A program made the translations under genes and the position numbers. From the NCBI RefSeq assembly GCF_030272615.1, contig NC_081411.1, positions 158,574,471 to 158,638,470 of the forward strand: a DNA stretch of 64,000 nt. Reading direction: 5' to 3'. Shown here one piece after another: positions 48,440 through 60,158 of this stretch (positions are counted from its first letter, which is position 1; each line of letters starts with the position of its first letter). The notes below the pieces were generated by a model. That model was not told the DNA's origin. It did not search any database and saw nothing but the letters and a program-made list of their open reading frames with translations. The DNA is from Cryptomeria japonica (Eukaryota > Streptophyta > Pinopsida > Cupressales > Cupressaceae).

Positions 48440-51400
48440 GGGCCTGAATGCCCCTAACAAACAGTGCATATTAAAGCATTTCATCTCTGATTCTAAACCT
48501 AACATAATTTTAATTCAAGAAACTAAAATGAACTCCTCTGAGATTGTCCTTTTCGAGAAAAAACTAGGCGTTAGACAGCTAAAACATTCCCCTACCATAG
48601 GGGCCTCAGGGGGCTTAGCTATCATTTAGGACTCTAGATTCATCTCGTTTACACCTTTAAAGATTAAGAAAAATTGGATAGGAGGAGAAGTAGTAAGCTA
48701 TAAAAATAACCTAAGATTCAAATTGATTAACATTTATGGCCCTATCCAGAATAGGGATAAGGCTAGGGTGTGGATGGAACTTGAGTCTTTCCTTAGAAGT
48801 TTCCCAAATGATGTATGCATCATTGGTGGAGATTTCAATGTTATCACCAAGGTAGCTGACAAAAGTGGAGGTAGCAGCAAACTCCCTCCAACAGCTGTAG
48901 ATTTCAATCATTGGATCAATAGGAATTCCCTATTGGAAATCCAGACAGTAGAGAATTCTTTCACCTGGAACAATAGAAGGACTGGTTTATGTAACATCAC
49001 TGAGAAACTCGATAGGTTCTTTATCCATGGGGGGCTCTCGGAGCTTAATTACTCCCTGCAGGAAAAGCCTCTCCCTTTATGAGGATTTGACCATTTCCCA
49101 CTCCAATTAAACTTAATATCTTACCACTCCCTTAAAAAATGCCCCTTCAAATATGAGAGCATGTGGTTTAGAGATGATAACTCTTTAAACCTTATTGAGA
49201 ACTAGTGGAGAAGCTCTATCTTCTCTAGTTCAAAGATGTTTATTATCATATGCAAGTTAAATCTTATCAAAAGGAAGCTCTTAGAATGGAACAGGACTAA
49301 TTTTGGAAATATTTTTGAGAAAAAACTCCTAATAGAAAATGATCTTAAGAATGTTAACATTGAGGTTCTTGAGAAGGGGATGGATGAACATCTCTTCCTC
49401 AAAGAAAAGGCTCTACTCTCTGAATATGAAAAGACACTCTCAAATGAAGAGATCTTTTGGAAGCAAAAATCGACGGAGACCTGGTTGAGTGATGGGGACT
49501 GAAATACTAAGTTTCTCCACAATAGTACTAAGCAGAGGCTATGGGTCAATCGAATTTCTAAAATTAAGAATTGCCAGGGTTCCATCCTATCTGAACCGGA
49601 TGATGTTGCCTCCGAGGCAAGAAGGTTTTTTGATAAAATCTTAAACAATATTGAAGGCTCCAACCTCAGAGGCCAACTCAATATTATCAAGAATCTTCCA
49701 AAACTCATTAATGATGATCACAACAAAATCCTGTCAAAGAAATTCTCTAAGGAGGAGGTTAAATCTGTCCTTATAAAGATGAATCCAGACAAGGCCCTGG
49801 GTCTAGATGGCTTCCCCACTAGCTTTTTCCAAAAATGTTGGGGTTTTATGGAGACAGAGATCACAGATGCCTTAGAAGGTATTAGGAATGCTGGTAAGAT
49901 TCTCAAACAAATCAACTATACCTTCTTAGCTCTCATCCCCAAAAAAGTGAATCCTGAAAGCTTTAATGATATTTAGACCAATAGCCCTTTGCAACACTCT
50001 GTACAAACTCTTAACCAAAACCCTAGCAGCCAGACTCCAGAATATTCTCCCCATTATCATTAGTGAAGAACAAACTAGCTTCATAGTAGATAGATCAATC
50101 TATGATGGGGTTATTATAGCCCAAGAGGCCATTCATTCGGTCCAGCTCAACCGGGGCCCAAGTATGCTAGTCAAATTAGACATAGCAAAGCTTTCAACAA
50201 AGTTGATTAGCACTTCTTATGCAAATTCTCGTTCTTGGTTAATGGTTCCCTGGAAGGTTTCTTCAGCAGCTCAAGAGGGCTTAGGCAAGGAGACCCTATG
50301 TCCCCCTTCCTCTTCATCATCATGGCTGAAGCCCTAGATAGATCCATCTTTAATGCCAAAGAGGAAGGTGGGATCCAAGGAATCCCCATTACCAACAGCC
50401 TCCCTTCCTTTACCCACCAGTAATTTGTCGATAATACGATGCTTTTTGGGTAGGGAAGTGTAAGGGAAGTGAGCACCTTCAAAGGCATCCTTAATTCCTA
50501 TATGCTAGCCTCGGGTCAAGTGGTGAATCTGGCCAAGTCTATAGTTTTTATGTTCAACATAGACCCCTCCTTAGGAAAAGTGATCAGCAATGCCCTCAAG
50601 ATTAGTGAAGGAACTCTTCCTTGCAAATACCTAGGCATTCCCCTTAACAAGGGGAGAAGACCCTCAAAATTATGGGACAACTTGGTGGAAAAAATCAAGT
50701 CTAGGATTAACACTTGGAAAGAAAAATGGCTCTCATATGTAGGTAGAGCAACCTTGGTTAGATTGGTCATATCATCTATGCCCATTTACCAGCTCTCCTG
50801 TCAACATTTATCTTCTTCTAAACTTGTAGAGCTCAACAAGCATCTTAGGACTTTCTTTTGGCAAGGTGCTAATGACAATTGTAAAATATCACTCATATCC
50901 TGGGACAAGCTATGCAAACCTAAAGAAGAAGGAAGAGCTGACATTAAAAACCTTCACGATTAGGGCAAAGCCTTGGGTGCCAAGTTGGTCTGGAGGATGT
51001 TCAGATCCCCCCACCTCAAATGGGCTCGCTTGCTGCACCACAAATACCTTAATGGAGGGAACCCTATCCAAATCTCCAGAGAAGCCAACCCTCCCAGAGG
51101 GTCCTGCCTATGGAACTTTATGTTAGACTGCAAGAGGATTATCTCTGACAGACTCACTTGGAACCTGGGGTCTGGGGATAAAGCTCTCTTCTGGTCAGAT
51201 TCATGGGGTGGATATAAGGCTATTGATAATATCCATGACTTTGGTGCTTCTCGTATCCTTCTTGAATCTCATAGCGGACCCCTATTAAAAAACTATGTCT
51301 CCCCTTCGGAGGATGGGGCTAGTTGGTAGTGGGGTGAGAAGGAAGATGAGGATATCTCGGTAAGGGATAAACAAAAACTTATGGCAATTCTAAAATCAAG

Positions 51401-52543
51401 GAACATTGCCTTAGGTCAGAATGAGGACAAGCTCGTCTAGGATGGCTCCCTAAGAGGAGAATACAACTCCAAGGATAGGTACTCTCTCATCTCCAAAATA
51501 TTTATAAGACCTATGACTGAGCTTCCCTTGAAACTTTGCTGGGATAAATACTGTCTGCCTAAGGTAGGTTTCTTCTCCTGGCTTGTGGCTCAGAACAAGC
51601 TCCTAACTGCAGACAAATTTAGAAGAATGGGTTATGAGGGCCCTAGTAGATGTCATCTTTGTGAGGCAGAAGAGGAAGACACCAATCATATCCTCCTTAA
51701 TTGCCCCTTTGCTCACAAATGTTGGATCTGGTTCACCAAAAAACTTGAATGGTCAATGCCCTTCCCCCACACCATCTTCGAAATGCTTAAGGCATGGCCT
51801 CTCCCTAGGCATGGATGTCTCTTTAAAGTTTTATGGATAGCTCTTCCTTCTTCCATTATGTGGGAACTATGGAAGGAGAGAAATAGACATCTCTTTAAGA
51901 ATGAAAAACTAGAGGTTCCCAGAATCATTAACAAGATAGAGTCAGCTATCACTGAGCTCATGAACAACCGACTATCATCAGGCACATTGAAGAATGCCTC
52001 TATTACTTACTGGGATGAAAATATGATAAAACGTTGGGAAGGCTTATCCTTTCCTCCCTTTGTAGGAGATGGTCCTATTGCAAGTCTTCAATCAAGGGAT
52101 GCTTGCAGATGGCAGCCCCCAGGCAAAGGTTGGATGAAGCTAAACTTTGATGGGGCATCCTATGCCAACCCAGGGCAAGCAGGGTTAGGATGTGTTGTTC
52201 ATAATTGGGAAGGCAAGGAACTAGCAATCCTTGCCTCTCTGGCTGGCATCAACACCAACAACTGGGTGGAACTTATGCCCTAATGGAGGGCCTACATTTA
52301 TAAAGGAAACTAGGAGTTAAGAACTTGGAAATTGAAGGAGATTCGGCTATAATTGTCAATGCTTTGAGGAAAGGTAGTATGGATAAATGGAGACTAAATA
52401 CTTTGCTGTCAAAAGATCTTGACTTATGCAGAGATTTTGATAGGTTCACAGTTAATCATATTTATAGGGAGGGCAATAAAAGAGCAGATGAGTTGGCCAA
52501 CTTGGGAACCGATGGCATCAATCTCCTATCTGTGGCACCTTAA
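48414..52543 (+). pseudogene. LINE B ORF2: endonuclease, reverse transcriptase, RNase H (broken)
   Basis: ATG at 48414 (MKIITWNVRGLNAPNKQ). Endonuclease: IQETKMNSSE, IIGGDFNVI, and GFDHFPL where copy A has GSDHFPL. RT from 49779 (MNPDKALGLDGFP) to FVDNTMLFG (50424-50435), with the second catalytic Asp changed to Asn. A zinc-finger-like segment follows (CHLCEAEEEDTNHILLNCPFAHKCW, here named only by its Cys and His residues), then RNase H (NFDGASYANPG, MEIEGDSAIIVNAL, KRADELANLGTDG) to TAA 52541. Stops include 48627, 49081, 49203, 49500 and 51327, with frameshifts near 49975, 50200 and 52283. Confidence 0.92.
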
Positions 52544-52719
52544 GGCACCCCCCTCTTTTGTCTTCATGTCCTAAGTGGTCATTAGCATGTTTCTCCTTTC
52601 AACCTCCTATGTTTCTCTTGCCTAGACTCTGTTTTAACCCCTTATTTATTCCTCTTCCTGCCCCCTGTATTTACATATAGATACTCAAACAAACATTCCG
52701 TTTAAATATTTTTTGTTTC
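52544..52719 (+). other. LINE B 3' UTR, proximal part
   Basis: Joins the ORF2 stop to the CGAT array and is homologous to 17441-17649 of copy A in reverse. Pyrimidine-rich, with TTCCTCTTCCTGCCCCCTG. Confidence 0.75.
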
Positions 52720-54170
52720 ACCGATACTCTTCCCCCATCGAAATCATCATGCCCTATCGGTGAATGGATCTATTGTCTCACTGAAGCCTTTCCTTTCCTC
52801 CCTTATCATCTTCCACTGATAAAGTCACATCGGTGAAACCATGCGTATCAGAGGCATGCCTTTTAGCTCCCTCGAAACCTATTTCCTAATCGATATCTTT
52901 TATCAATGTAGTTTCCTTTTGTTTGATCGACATCATTCTTTCAATGAGAACATCCCTTTCGGTGAATCCCTTTATGTTGTACCGATGCTATTATCTCCTC
53001 GAAGACCTTACCCCGTCGATGGAAACCATCTTCTCTTTCCTCGATATCTTTTCTCAATGTCATTTCTATCTTTGATGAGTCTTTTCTGAAGTTCATCGGT
53101 GCTCACTTTCTTTGATGGCCCTTCTATATCGATGAGACATCGTTGGGCCTCATCGATATTATTTGAACTCCATTGGGTTTTTATGTCAAAGAATCCTCGG
53201 GCTCCAGTGATCTCCTTTATTTGCTCCATCGAAACACTTCTCCCATTGAAATCATCATGCCTTGTTGGTGATTGGATCTATTGTCTCACCGAAGCCTTTC
53301 TTTATCCTCCGTTATCTTCTTCTACCGATAAAATCGTATCGGTTAAACCTTGCGTAACGGAGGCTTTCCTCTTAGCTCCCTCGAAACCTATTTCCTCATC
53401 GATATCTTTTATCGATGCAGCTTCCTTTTGCCTGATCGACATTATTCCATCGATGAGAACATTCCTTTCGGTGAGTCCTTTTTATAAGGCACCGATGGTA
53501 TTATCTCCTCGATGACCTTTCCCATCGTTGAAATCCATCTCCGCTTTCCTTGACTTCTTTTGTCAATGGAATTTCTATCTTCGATGAATCTTTCTAAAGT
53601 TCATCAACACTTCCTTTCCTTGATGGCCCTTCCACATCAATGAGATACCGTTGGGTCTCATCGATATTATTTGAACTCCATTGGGTTTTATGTCAAAGAA
53701 ACCTCGGGCTTTGGTAACCTCCTTTATTTGTTCCATCGAATCACTTCTTCCATCGAAATCAACATTCCCTGTCGGTGAGTGGACCTATTGTCTCATAGAA
53801 GCCTCTCCACTGATAAAGTTGCATCGGTGAATCTAGGTGTATCGGAGGCTCCCCTTTTAGCTTCCTCGAAACCTATTTCCTTGTCAACATCTTTTATCGA
53901 TGTTGCTGCCTTTTGTCTGATCAACATTATTCTTTTGATGAGAACATTCCTTTCGGTGAGTCCTTTTATGTTGCACCGATGGTATTTTCTCCTCGAAGAC
54001 CTTTTTCCATTGATGAAAACTTTCTCTACTTTCCTTGATATCTTTTGTCGATAAAATTGCTGTCTTCGATGAGTCTTTTCTGAAGTTCATCGGTGCTTCC
54101 TTTCTTTGATGGCCCCTCTTTTTCGATGAGACATTGTTGGGTCTCATCGATTTTATTTGAACCCAGTTAT
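52720..54170 (+). repeat. CGAT-rich tandem array in the LINE B 3' UTR, about three units
   Basis: The anchor CTCGAAACCTATTTCCT starts at 52871, 53380 and 53865, spacings of 509 and 485 bp. Each unit has GAAGCCTTTC, CATCGGTGAA, ATCGATATCTTTTATC, TTTCGGTGA, ATTATCTCCTCGA, TTCATCGGTGC and TCATCGATATTATTTGAAC in the same order. CGAT recurs every few tens of bases. Two sense frames are open over large parts of several units (e.g. 53099-53515 and 53779-54054), with SKPISSSISFID in both, but stop scarcity in the repeat explains this as well as coding would. Confidence 0.92.
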
Positions 54171-55278
54171 CTTATAGGTTGCTATTGCACCTGCTTGATG
54201 ACTTGTGGGCTACCATGGTATTAATGAAAATGATGATTTCTTTTAACAATAAGTGGCTTTTATAATTAAACTCCACAAATAATCATTCAAAATTGATGCT
54301 CAATAGGTGGCATCACTTATCTTCCTTTAAAATCTCATGTTTCATCGTTGTTACCTTTGTTTCGATGAAACCATCACCATCATCCATGAGCCTTGTGGTT
54401 TCATCGATTTCCTCATTTTCATCAAAATCTTCAAAATTCTTAAGGGCACCCATCTCATACTCAGATGTTTAAGTATTTCCTCCTTATATTTGACCACTCC
54501 TAAATTTAGCTTTTTTAGTATTGTCGCTCTACTAGGATAAGCTTTAAGACTAGAAGGAGGCAATACCTTACATTAATGAGCATAGGTATATAAACATGCT
54601 GGCATATCTCGCTCCTGGATATATGTGAACATGGATATATAGGTATTATTATTTATGTAGATATTGCCTTCTTTTAGGACTTACACTTACCTAGATATCC
54701 TCATCTCTATTTATGGAATTTGCCTCATTAATATTTATTAAGTTTATGCTCTTCGATGGGTAATCACTCTCACATTATGTTTCTAGAGATTTTTTGAGAC
54801 TAATATTTTGAGCTATGTATCCTAACAGGTGACCATCTAGACAGGTATGATATATTGTATAAGTTGACCTATTCGGTTTTTCTTTTCCTAACAGTCTAGT
54901 GAGAGATTTTCTCAAGATTTTGTGCAGCATAAGGAGTAGAGCAGGCTTAACCATGTGTTTCAGGAATAGCAAGAACTGTTGCCCACAAATGGTAGCATCA
55001 CCCCAAGAGATGGGCAATCTACTCCTCATCTTTACTTAGAGGATTTCTACATACAATCTTCATTATTTTGGACAAGTTCCCTTTGTGATCTTGTATCTCC
55101 ATTTTGTATCGCATTCTTAATTTTTTCTAATCCTTGAGGGATCTGGGCTAGACTGGAGGTTTTCTTCCCTCCATTCTTTCCTACCGGTGCCCACACCGAA
55201 TGGAGGTGTATATGTAATTCTATCTATTTTTTAAATTAATAAAATTCTTTGGCCTTGGCCTTTTATCAATCAAAAAAT
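54171..55278 (+). other. LINE B 3'-terminal segment
   Basis: Homologous to 6989-7735 in reverse over its last 550 bp (from about 54720), with ATGCTCTTCGATGGGTAATCA, TGGTAGCATCACCCCAAGAG and the conserved end CCTTGGCCTTTTATC. An AATAAAAT string lies at about 55238-55245, 20-odd bases before the end, a possible poly(A) signal. The tail is only a few A residues followed by the target duplication. Confidence 0.82.
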
Positions 55279-55299
55279 AATAATAATACTTTGGAAATG
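55279..55299 (+). other. LINE B target-site duplication, 3' copy
   Basis: Identical to 46214-46234 over 21 bp. It starts within the AATAAT end of the tail, so the exact tail border is ambiguous by a few bases. Confidence 0.92.
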
Positions 55300-57888
55300 G
55301 ATTTAATACTCGATTGTTGAAGGGAAAAAAAACTATTCAACAATAAGCTTAAAAATAACCACATTATTCTTAATTACTAATTGCTTGAAAAATATATTAG
55401 AAAACAATCTAAACACTCTATAGTTAACCAAAGTAAATAACAATAAGTCTCATAATAAACAATTCTAATCAATCTACTTCTAGTTTCTTTTGAACTAATA
55501 CCTTTGCAAGATTATAAAGTGATAACTAACTACTCCTTCCACTTCAAGTAACGTTAACTTTATCGTTGGATACTTTCTACAAACAATAGATTTATCAATT
55601 TTAAATACTTAGAAGAGAGCTTTTTTTTTCTCCTTAAATTACCCTCAATTAAAATTGTTATTTATAAGTGATCACAGAAATAGATTTCTTGAATTCATTT
55701 GATAAAACAATTTCAGCTTTGAATAAACTCTCTCTGCATCCTAATTAATACTAATACCATATGAATATTTTATTATGCAATTTACCTCTAAATTTAACGT
55801 TAATTAAATTTATCCTTACTAATTACTTGTATTTTTAAGTGTAACTTTTTGTTTTTACTAGTCTTATGTTTCTTTTTAGCTAGAAGGTAAATGTTTTTAA
55901 CTATTAAAAGAATTGACTATTCTCAATGCCTTGTATACTCATATCTTGAAATATAATTTTTGTGAAAATATATTCATCTTATTGAATTGAGGAAATCCTT
56001 AACTAACATTGATTCATATTTCTTCGAATGCGCAAAGGGTATCTTTGAATGTAAACACAATATACTTGAGAGGTCAATTATTTTAAGCTTTAATACTTGC
56101 ACTAATTTGAAGTATACAATAAGCTATTTGGATGGGTAATAAATAAGGAACTTCAATGTTTGAAATGTATTGAATTCTTTGAAGGGAATCTATTTACTAC
56201 TAAAATTTATTTGAGATTATCTAGTGATACTCGATGATAAATAGCTAATACTTGGAATAAGTTTATTTATTTCAACTTGTGCAAAACTTTTCCAAGGTTC
56301 CACATGGATGCAATATCCTTTCTCATTACTTTTTTCTCTTAATCAAACAAATTTATTTTATTATCTACTATATCTACGTCCTAAGAAGAATTAATTCTAG
56401 GTAATAGATTTCTTAATGTTTTATTATCCATCTCAAGTTCATATATGTCAATTGTCCACTAGCCTCTTGCAAAATTTATCCATTTAAAACCCCAAGAGGC
56501 TCTTTCCCATCATTAAAGAGAAAATATCACTTTAGAAAAAGATATTTGCTAAAGGAAAAGTCCAAATTTGCAACTTAATTAGATTCATTATTCAATAAAC
56601 ATATTTACTATTCACTAAAAATAAATCCCTTGTTGTTAAATTTAGTAACCTATAAAAAAAAATTAATAATGTAATTAATTCTAAACATGCAAAATATGTA
56701 ATTCCTCTATTAAAATTTGAAATCATGCAAAATATATTTCCTTTATCAAATCTAAACAAACAAGGGTATATGAAATTATATTTCATTTATCAAAACTAAA
56801 AACAATGAAGGATGAGAATGTAATTCCTATATTATTTAACCCTCCCTATTTTGATTTAATCAAAATATCAAAATATTCCTCCTTTAAACTACATAATTTT
56901 TAATGAAAACAACATGCATAAATATCCCCAATATTTTCTATTTAGAAATAAAACATGAAGATACAAGTATTTTAGAAAGATTAGAAGAGAGAGGAACCTG
57001 GATCTACATGATGAATGAAAACCTTGTAGTTGAATCGACTCTCATTTCCCAGCCAACCTTCTTCATTCCTCTTCTTGTAATCCAGTAAAATAAATCTTCT
57101 TCAAAGCCTCTAAAATCTTATCTCATTCTATGCAATATGTCTACAAAATTAATCCTACGACTATCATGATTTGAAATCAAATATAAGAATTCAAAGACTA
57201 CTTTTCACAAAAACAATGACCTCCCCCTTTTCAAAAATCTAGAACACAATATATAGAAAAGAGAGTCATTTTTCCACTACAAAAGAAATAAATTGATTAT
57301 GAGATTATTTTCCAAAATTAATTTCATGAAAAAATGATTATAGTCATAGTGGGGGTTACATGCAAAAAATTGAATTTGAGATTCTCTTCTAGAACCTTCT
57401 CATTTCCTCCTAAAACATGCGCTAAATAACATATTGAGAAATTAAGTAATTTCTAAATTAATTTCTTGGAAAAATGATTGTTGTCATAGTGGGGTTTACA
57501 TTTGACCATGCATTCAAAATTTGAATTTAAATTCTCCTCCATTTTATCAAAATGCATTTTGTAACTCATTTGTCATAAAAATTTCATGAGTAGAATTATT
57601 CTTGTAATAGAATAATTTGCTAACTCCCATGTCATATATTTGTTAAATATAATATTTATTCCTTAATATTTTGAATTTCAATTTCTTTTCTAGAATCTTC
57701 TTATTTCTCCTACACCATGTGCTCAATTATGATATTGAGAAAATAAGTAATTTTCAAATAAATTATGACCTCATGTGTGTGTCACCACTTAAATTCATTT
57801 TTATTTAAAAACTTCAACCTCATTTCAATTTATCTTTACTATCTAACATTACTCATAAAATTAATATAATAATAATAATAATAATAAT
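55300..57888. other. AT-rich host DNA, no gene; degenerate 140-bp pair
   Basis: Continues the DNA of 44712-46213. A pair of similar segments about 140 bp apart is seen at 57310-57500 (AAAAATGATTATAGTCATAGTGGGGGTTACAT-like at 57330, again at 57470), with a partial third near 57700. A (AAT)n run lies at 57867-57888. No supportable gene. Confidence 0.5.
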
Positions 57889-58228
57889 ATTTTGTATTAA
57901 GTATCATAGAACAACATTACAATAAAACTCATTTTTTGCTCATTCAAGCATCCACGTTACAAATTTATTACAAATACTAGCTCCTTTCAAGCAAAATTAT
58001 TACAAATACTAGCTCCTTTCGAGTACCAAACTAGAAACAACAATTGGAAGACCAAGGGTCACAACTTAGAAATCCACTTTAAACAATGTGACAAATACAA
58101 CCAATGGAAGACGAAGAGTCACAACTTAGAATTCCACAAAGGTGTCCCTCATGGGAGTTGAACTTGGGTCTCCACATTGAGAACTCAATGCTTTAACCAA
58201 CTAAGCTCAACCCTTAAGCTCAACCCCC
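57889..58228 (-). mobile_element. tRNA-derived SINE candidate
   Basis: On the minus strand, GGGTTGAGCTTAGTTGG then TTAAAGCATTGAG and, further on, AAGTTCAACTCCC give an A box (TGAGCTTAGTTGG, plus 58197-58209) and a B box (GTTCAACTC, plus 58155-58163), as in the internal pol III promoter of a tRNA gene. The D-arm GCTT/AAGC pairs; the anticodon arm is imperfect and no CCA-ready acceptor stem is seen. A body of about 250 bp follows with two similar CTAAGTTGTGAC parts and a duplicated AAAGGAGCTAGTATTTGTAA, ending in a (TTA)n tail. That is SINE layout. It could also be a tRNA pseudogene. Confidence 0.6.
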
Positions 58229-58490
58229 TAGACATATTAATATTAATATTAATATTAATAATAATAGTAATAATAGCAAGTCATATCAAGGACCAAAATG
58301 AAGGTTGTGACATAAATTCAACAAACATGACCTATTTATTATAAATTTCAAATGAATATTACACATCCTGACAATGGGTGCCCATTGTAGAATATTCAAT
58401 AATACGACATGCTTTTGTATTTACATGGTAAAATCAAGCTATTTTGGATAACAATCACATACAATTAAAATATCTATCAATGGTCAAAAT
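58229..58490. other. (AAT)n tract and start of composite repeat copy M3
   Basis: (ATTAAT)n/(AAT)n at 58234-58275, then DNA similar to 43740-43900 and 62540-62650 (TACACAT..TGCCCATGGTAAAAT-like and TTTTGTATTT.CATGGT), the entry into the composite repeat. Confidence 0.6.
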
Positions 58491-60158
58491 AATCCCCCCA
58501 ACAACACAAATCCATGCATAAGAGGAAGTGCTTGTTAAAAAGGAAAGGGTCATTTTTTGGTTTGTGACTAGTATGCATAAAGAGGAAATAAACCATTCAT
58601 ATCAACACCTCCTATTAAATAGAGTGATGTGCACTAACCATTGTAAAACACGTGTTCAACATTAATAATCTTAACTTGTATTGTTCCTTTATTGTCAATT
58701 GTAATAAAAAACTTTATCACTATATACTTGATACATTGATAGAAGTGTGTGGAACTACTCACTACGTAATAATCCCCCCACAACACAAATCCATGCATAA
58801 GAGGAAGTGCTTGTTAAAATGGAAATGGTCATATTTTGGTTTGTGACTAGTATGCATAAAGAGGAAATAAATCATTGATATCAACACCTCCTATTAAATA
58901 GAGTGATGTGCACTAACCACTGTAAAACATGTGTTCAACATTAATAATCTTAACTTGTATTGTTCCTTTATTGTCAACTATAATAAAAAACTTTATCACT
59001 ATATACATGATACATTGATAGAAGTGTGTGGAACTACTCACTACATAATAATCCCCCCAACAACACAAATCCATGCATAAGAGGAAGTGCTTGTAAAAAA
59101 GGAAAGGGTCATTTTTTGGTTTGTGACTAGTATGCATAAAGAGGAAACAAACCATTGATATCAACACCTCCTATTAAATAGAGTGATGTGCACTAACCAT
59201 TGTAAAACACATGTTCGACATTAATAATCTTAACTTGTATTGTTCCTTTATTGTCAATTGTAATAAAAAACTTTATCACTATATACTTGATACATTGATA
59301 GAAGTGTGTGGAACTACTCACTACATAATAATCCCCCCACAACACAAATCCATGCATAAGAGGAAGTGCTTGTTAAAATGGAAATGGTCATTTTTTGGTT
59401 TGTGACTAGTATGCATAAAGAGGAAATAAACCATTGATATCAACACCTCCTATTAAATAGAGTGATGTGCACTAACCACTGTAAAACATGTGTTCGACAT
59501 TAATAATCTTAACTTGTATTGTTCCTTTATTGTCAACTATAATAAAAAACTTTATCACTATATACATGATACATTGATAGAAGTGTGTGGAACTACTCAC
59601 TACATAATAATCCCCCCAACAACACAAATCCATGCATAAGAGGAAGTGCTTGTAAAAAAGGAAAGGGTCATTTTTTGGTTTGTGACTAGTATGCATAAAG
59701 AGGAAACAAACCATTGATATCAACACCTCCTATTAAATAGAGTGATGTGCACTAACCATTGTAAAACACATGTTCGACATTAATAATCTTAACTTGTATT
59801 GTTCCTTTATTGTCAATTGTAATAAAAAACTTTATCACTATATACTTGATACATTGATAGAAGTGTGTGGAACTACTCACTACGTAATAATCCTCCCAAC
59901 AACACAAATCCATGCATAAGAGGAAGTGCTTGTTAAAAAGGAAAGGGTCATTTTTTGGTTTGTGACTAGTATGCATAAAGAGGAAACAAACCATTGATAT
60001 CAACACCTCCTATTAAATAGAGTGATGTGCACTAACCATTGTAAAACATGTGTTTAACATTATTAATCTTAACTTGTATTGTTCCTTTATTGTCAATTGT
60101 AATAAAAAACTTTATCACTATATACTTGATACATTGATAGAAGTGTGTGGAACTACTC
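58491..60158 (+). repeat. 279-280-bp tandem array, six copies, with 559-bp higher-order period
   Basis: The start AATCC(C/T)CCCA of each unit lies at 58491, 58771, 59050, 59330, 59609 and 59889. Units share CATGCATAAGAGGAAGTGC, GACTAGTATGCATAAAGAG, GATGTGCACTAACCA and ATTGATAGAAGTGTGTGGAA. Units 2 and 4 share private variants (CCCACAACAC, GGAAATGGTCA) and units 3 and 5 share others (CCCAACAACAC with TGTAAAAAAGG), so the array duplicated as dimers of about 559 bp. The repeated short frames on both strands are a by-product. The array ends abruptly after GGAACTACTCA at 60158. Confidence 0.95.

Larger units (their letters stand above)
46235..55278 (+). mobile_element. LINE copy B, full length (L1-type, RNase H-bearing)
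   Basis: A complete 9,044-bp insertion bounded by a perfect 21-bp target duplication. Order: a 27-bp 5' UTR, ORF1 from 46262, ORF2 48414-52543, a 3' UTR with a CGAT-rich tandem array (52720-54170), a 1.1-kb terminal segment and a short A-rich tail. It is the mirror image of copy A, which lies 22 kb away in the opposite orientation. Because the duplication encloses them, the array and terminal segment are part of the LINE and not flanking satellite. Both ORFs carry many stops and frameshifts, so it is not autonomous now. Confidence 0.95.

Noticed and set aside
58652-60006. Repeated 64-84-codon frames as a multigene family
   Set aside because: They are phase copies of the 280-bp tandem repeat on both strands. 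The non-coding family members elsewhere do not keep the frame.
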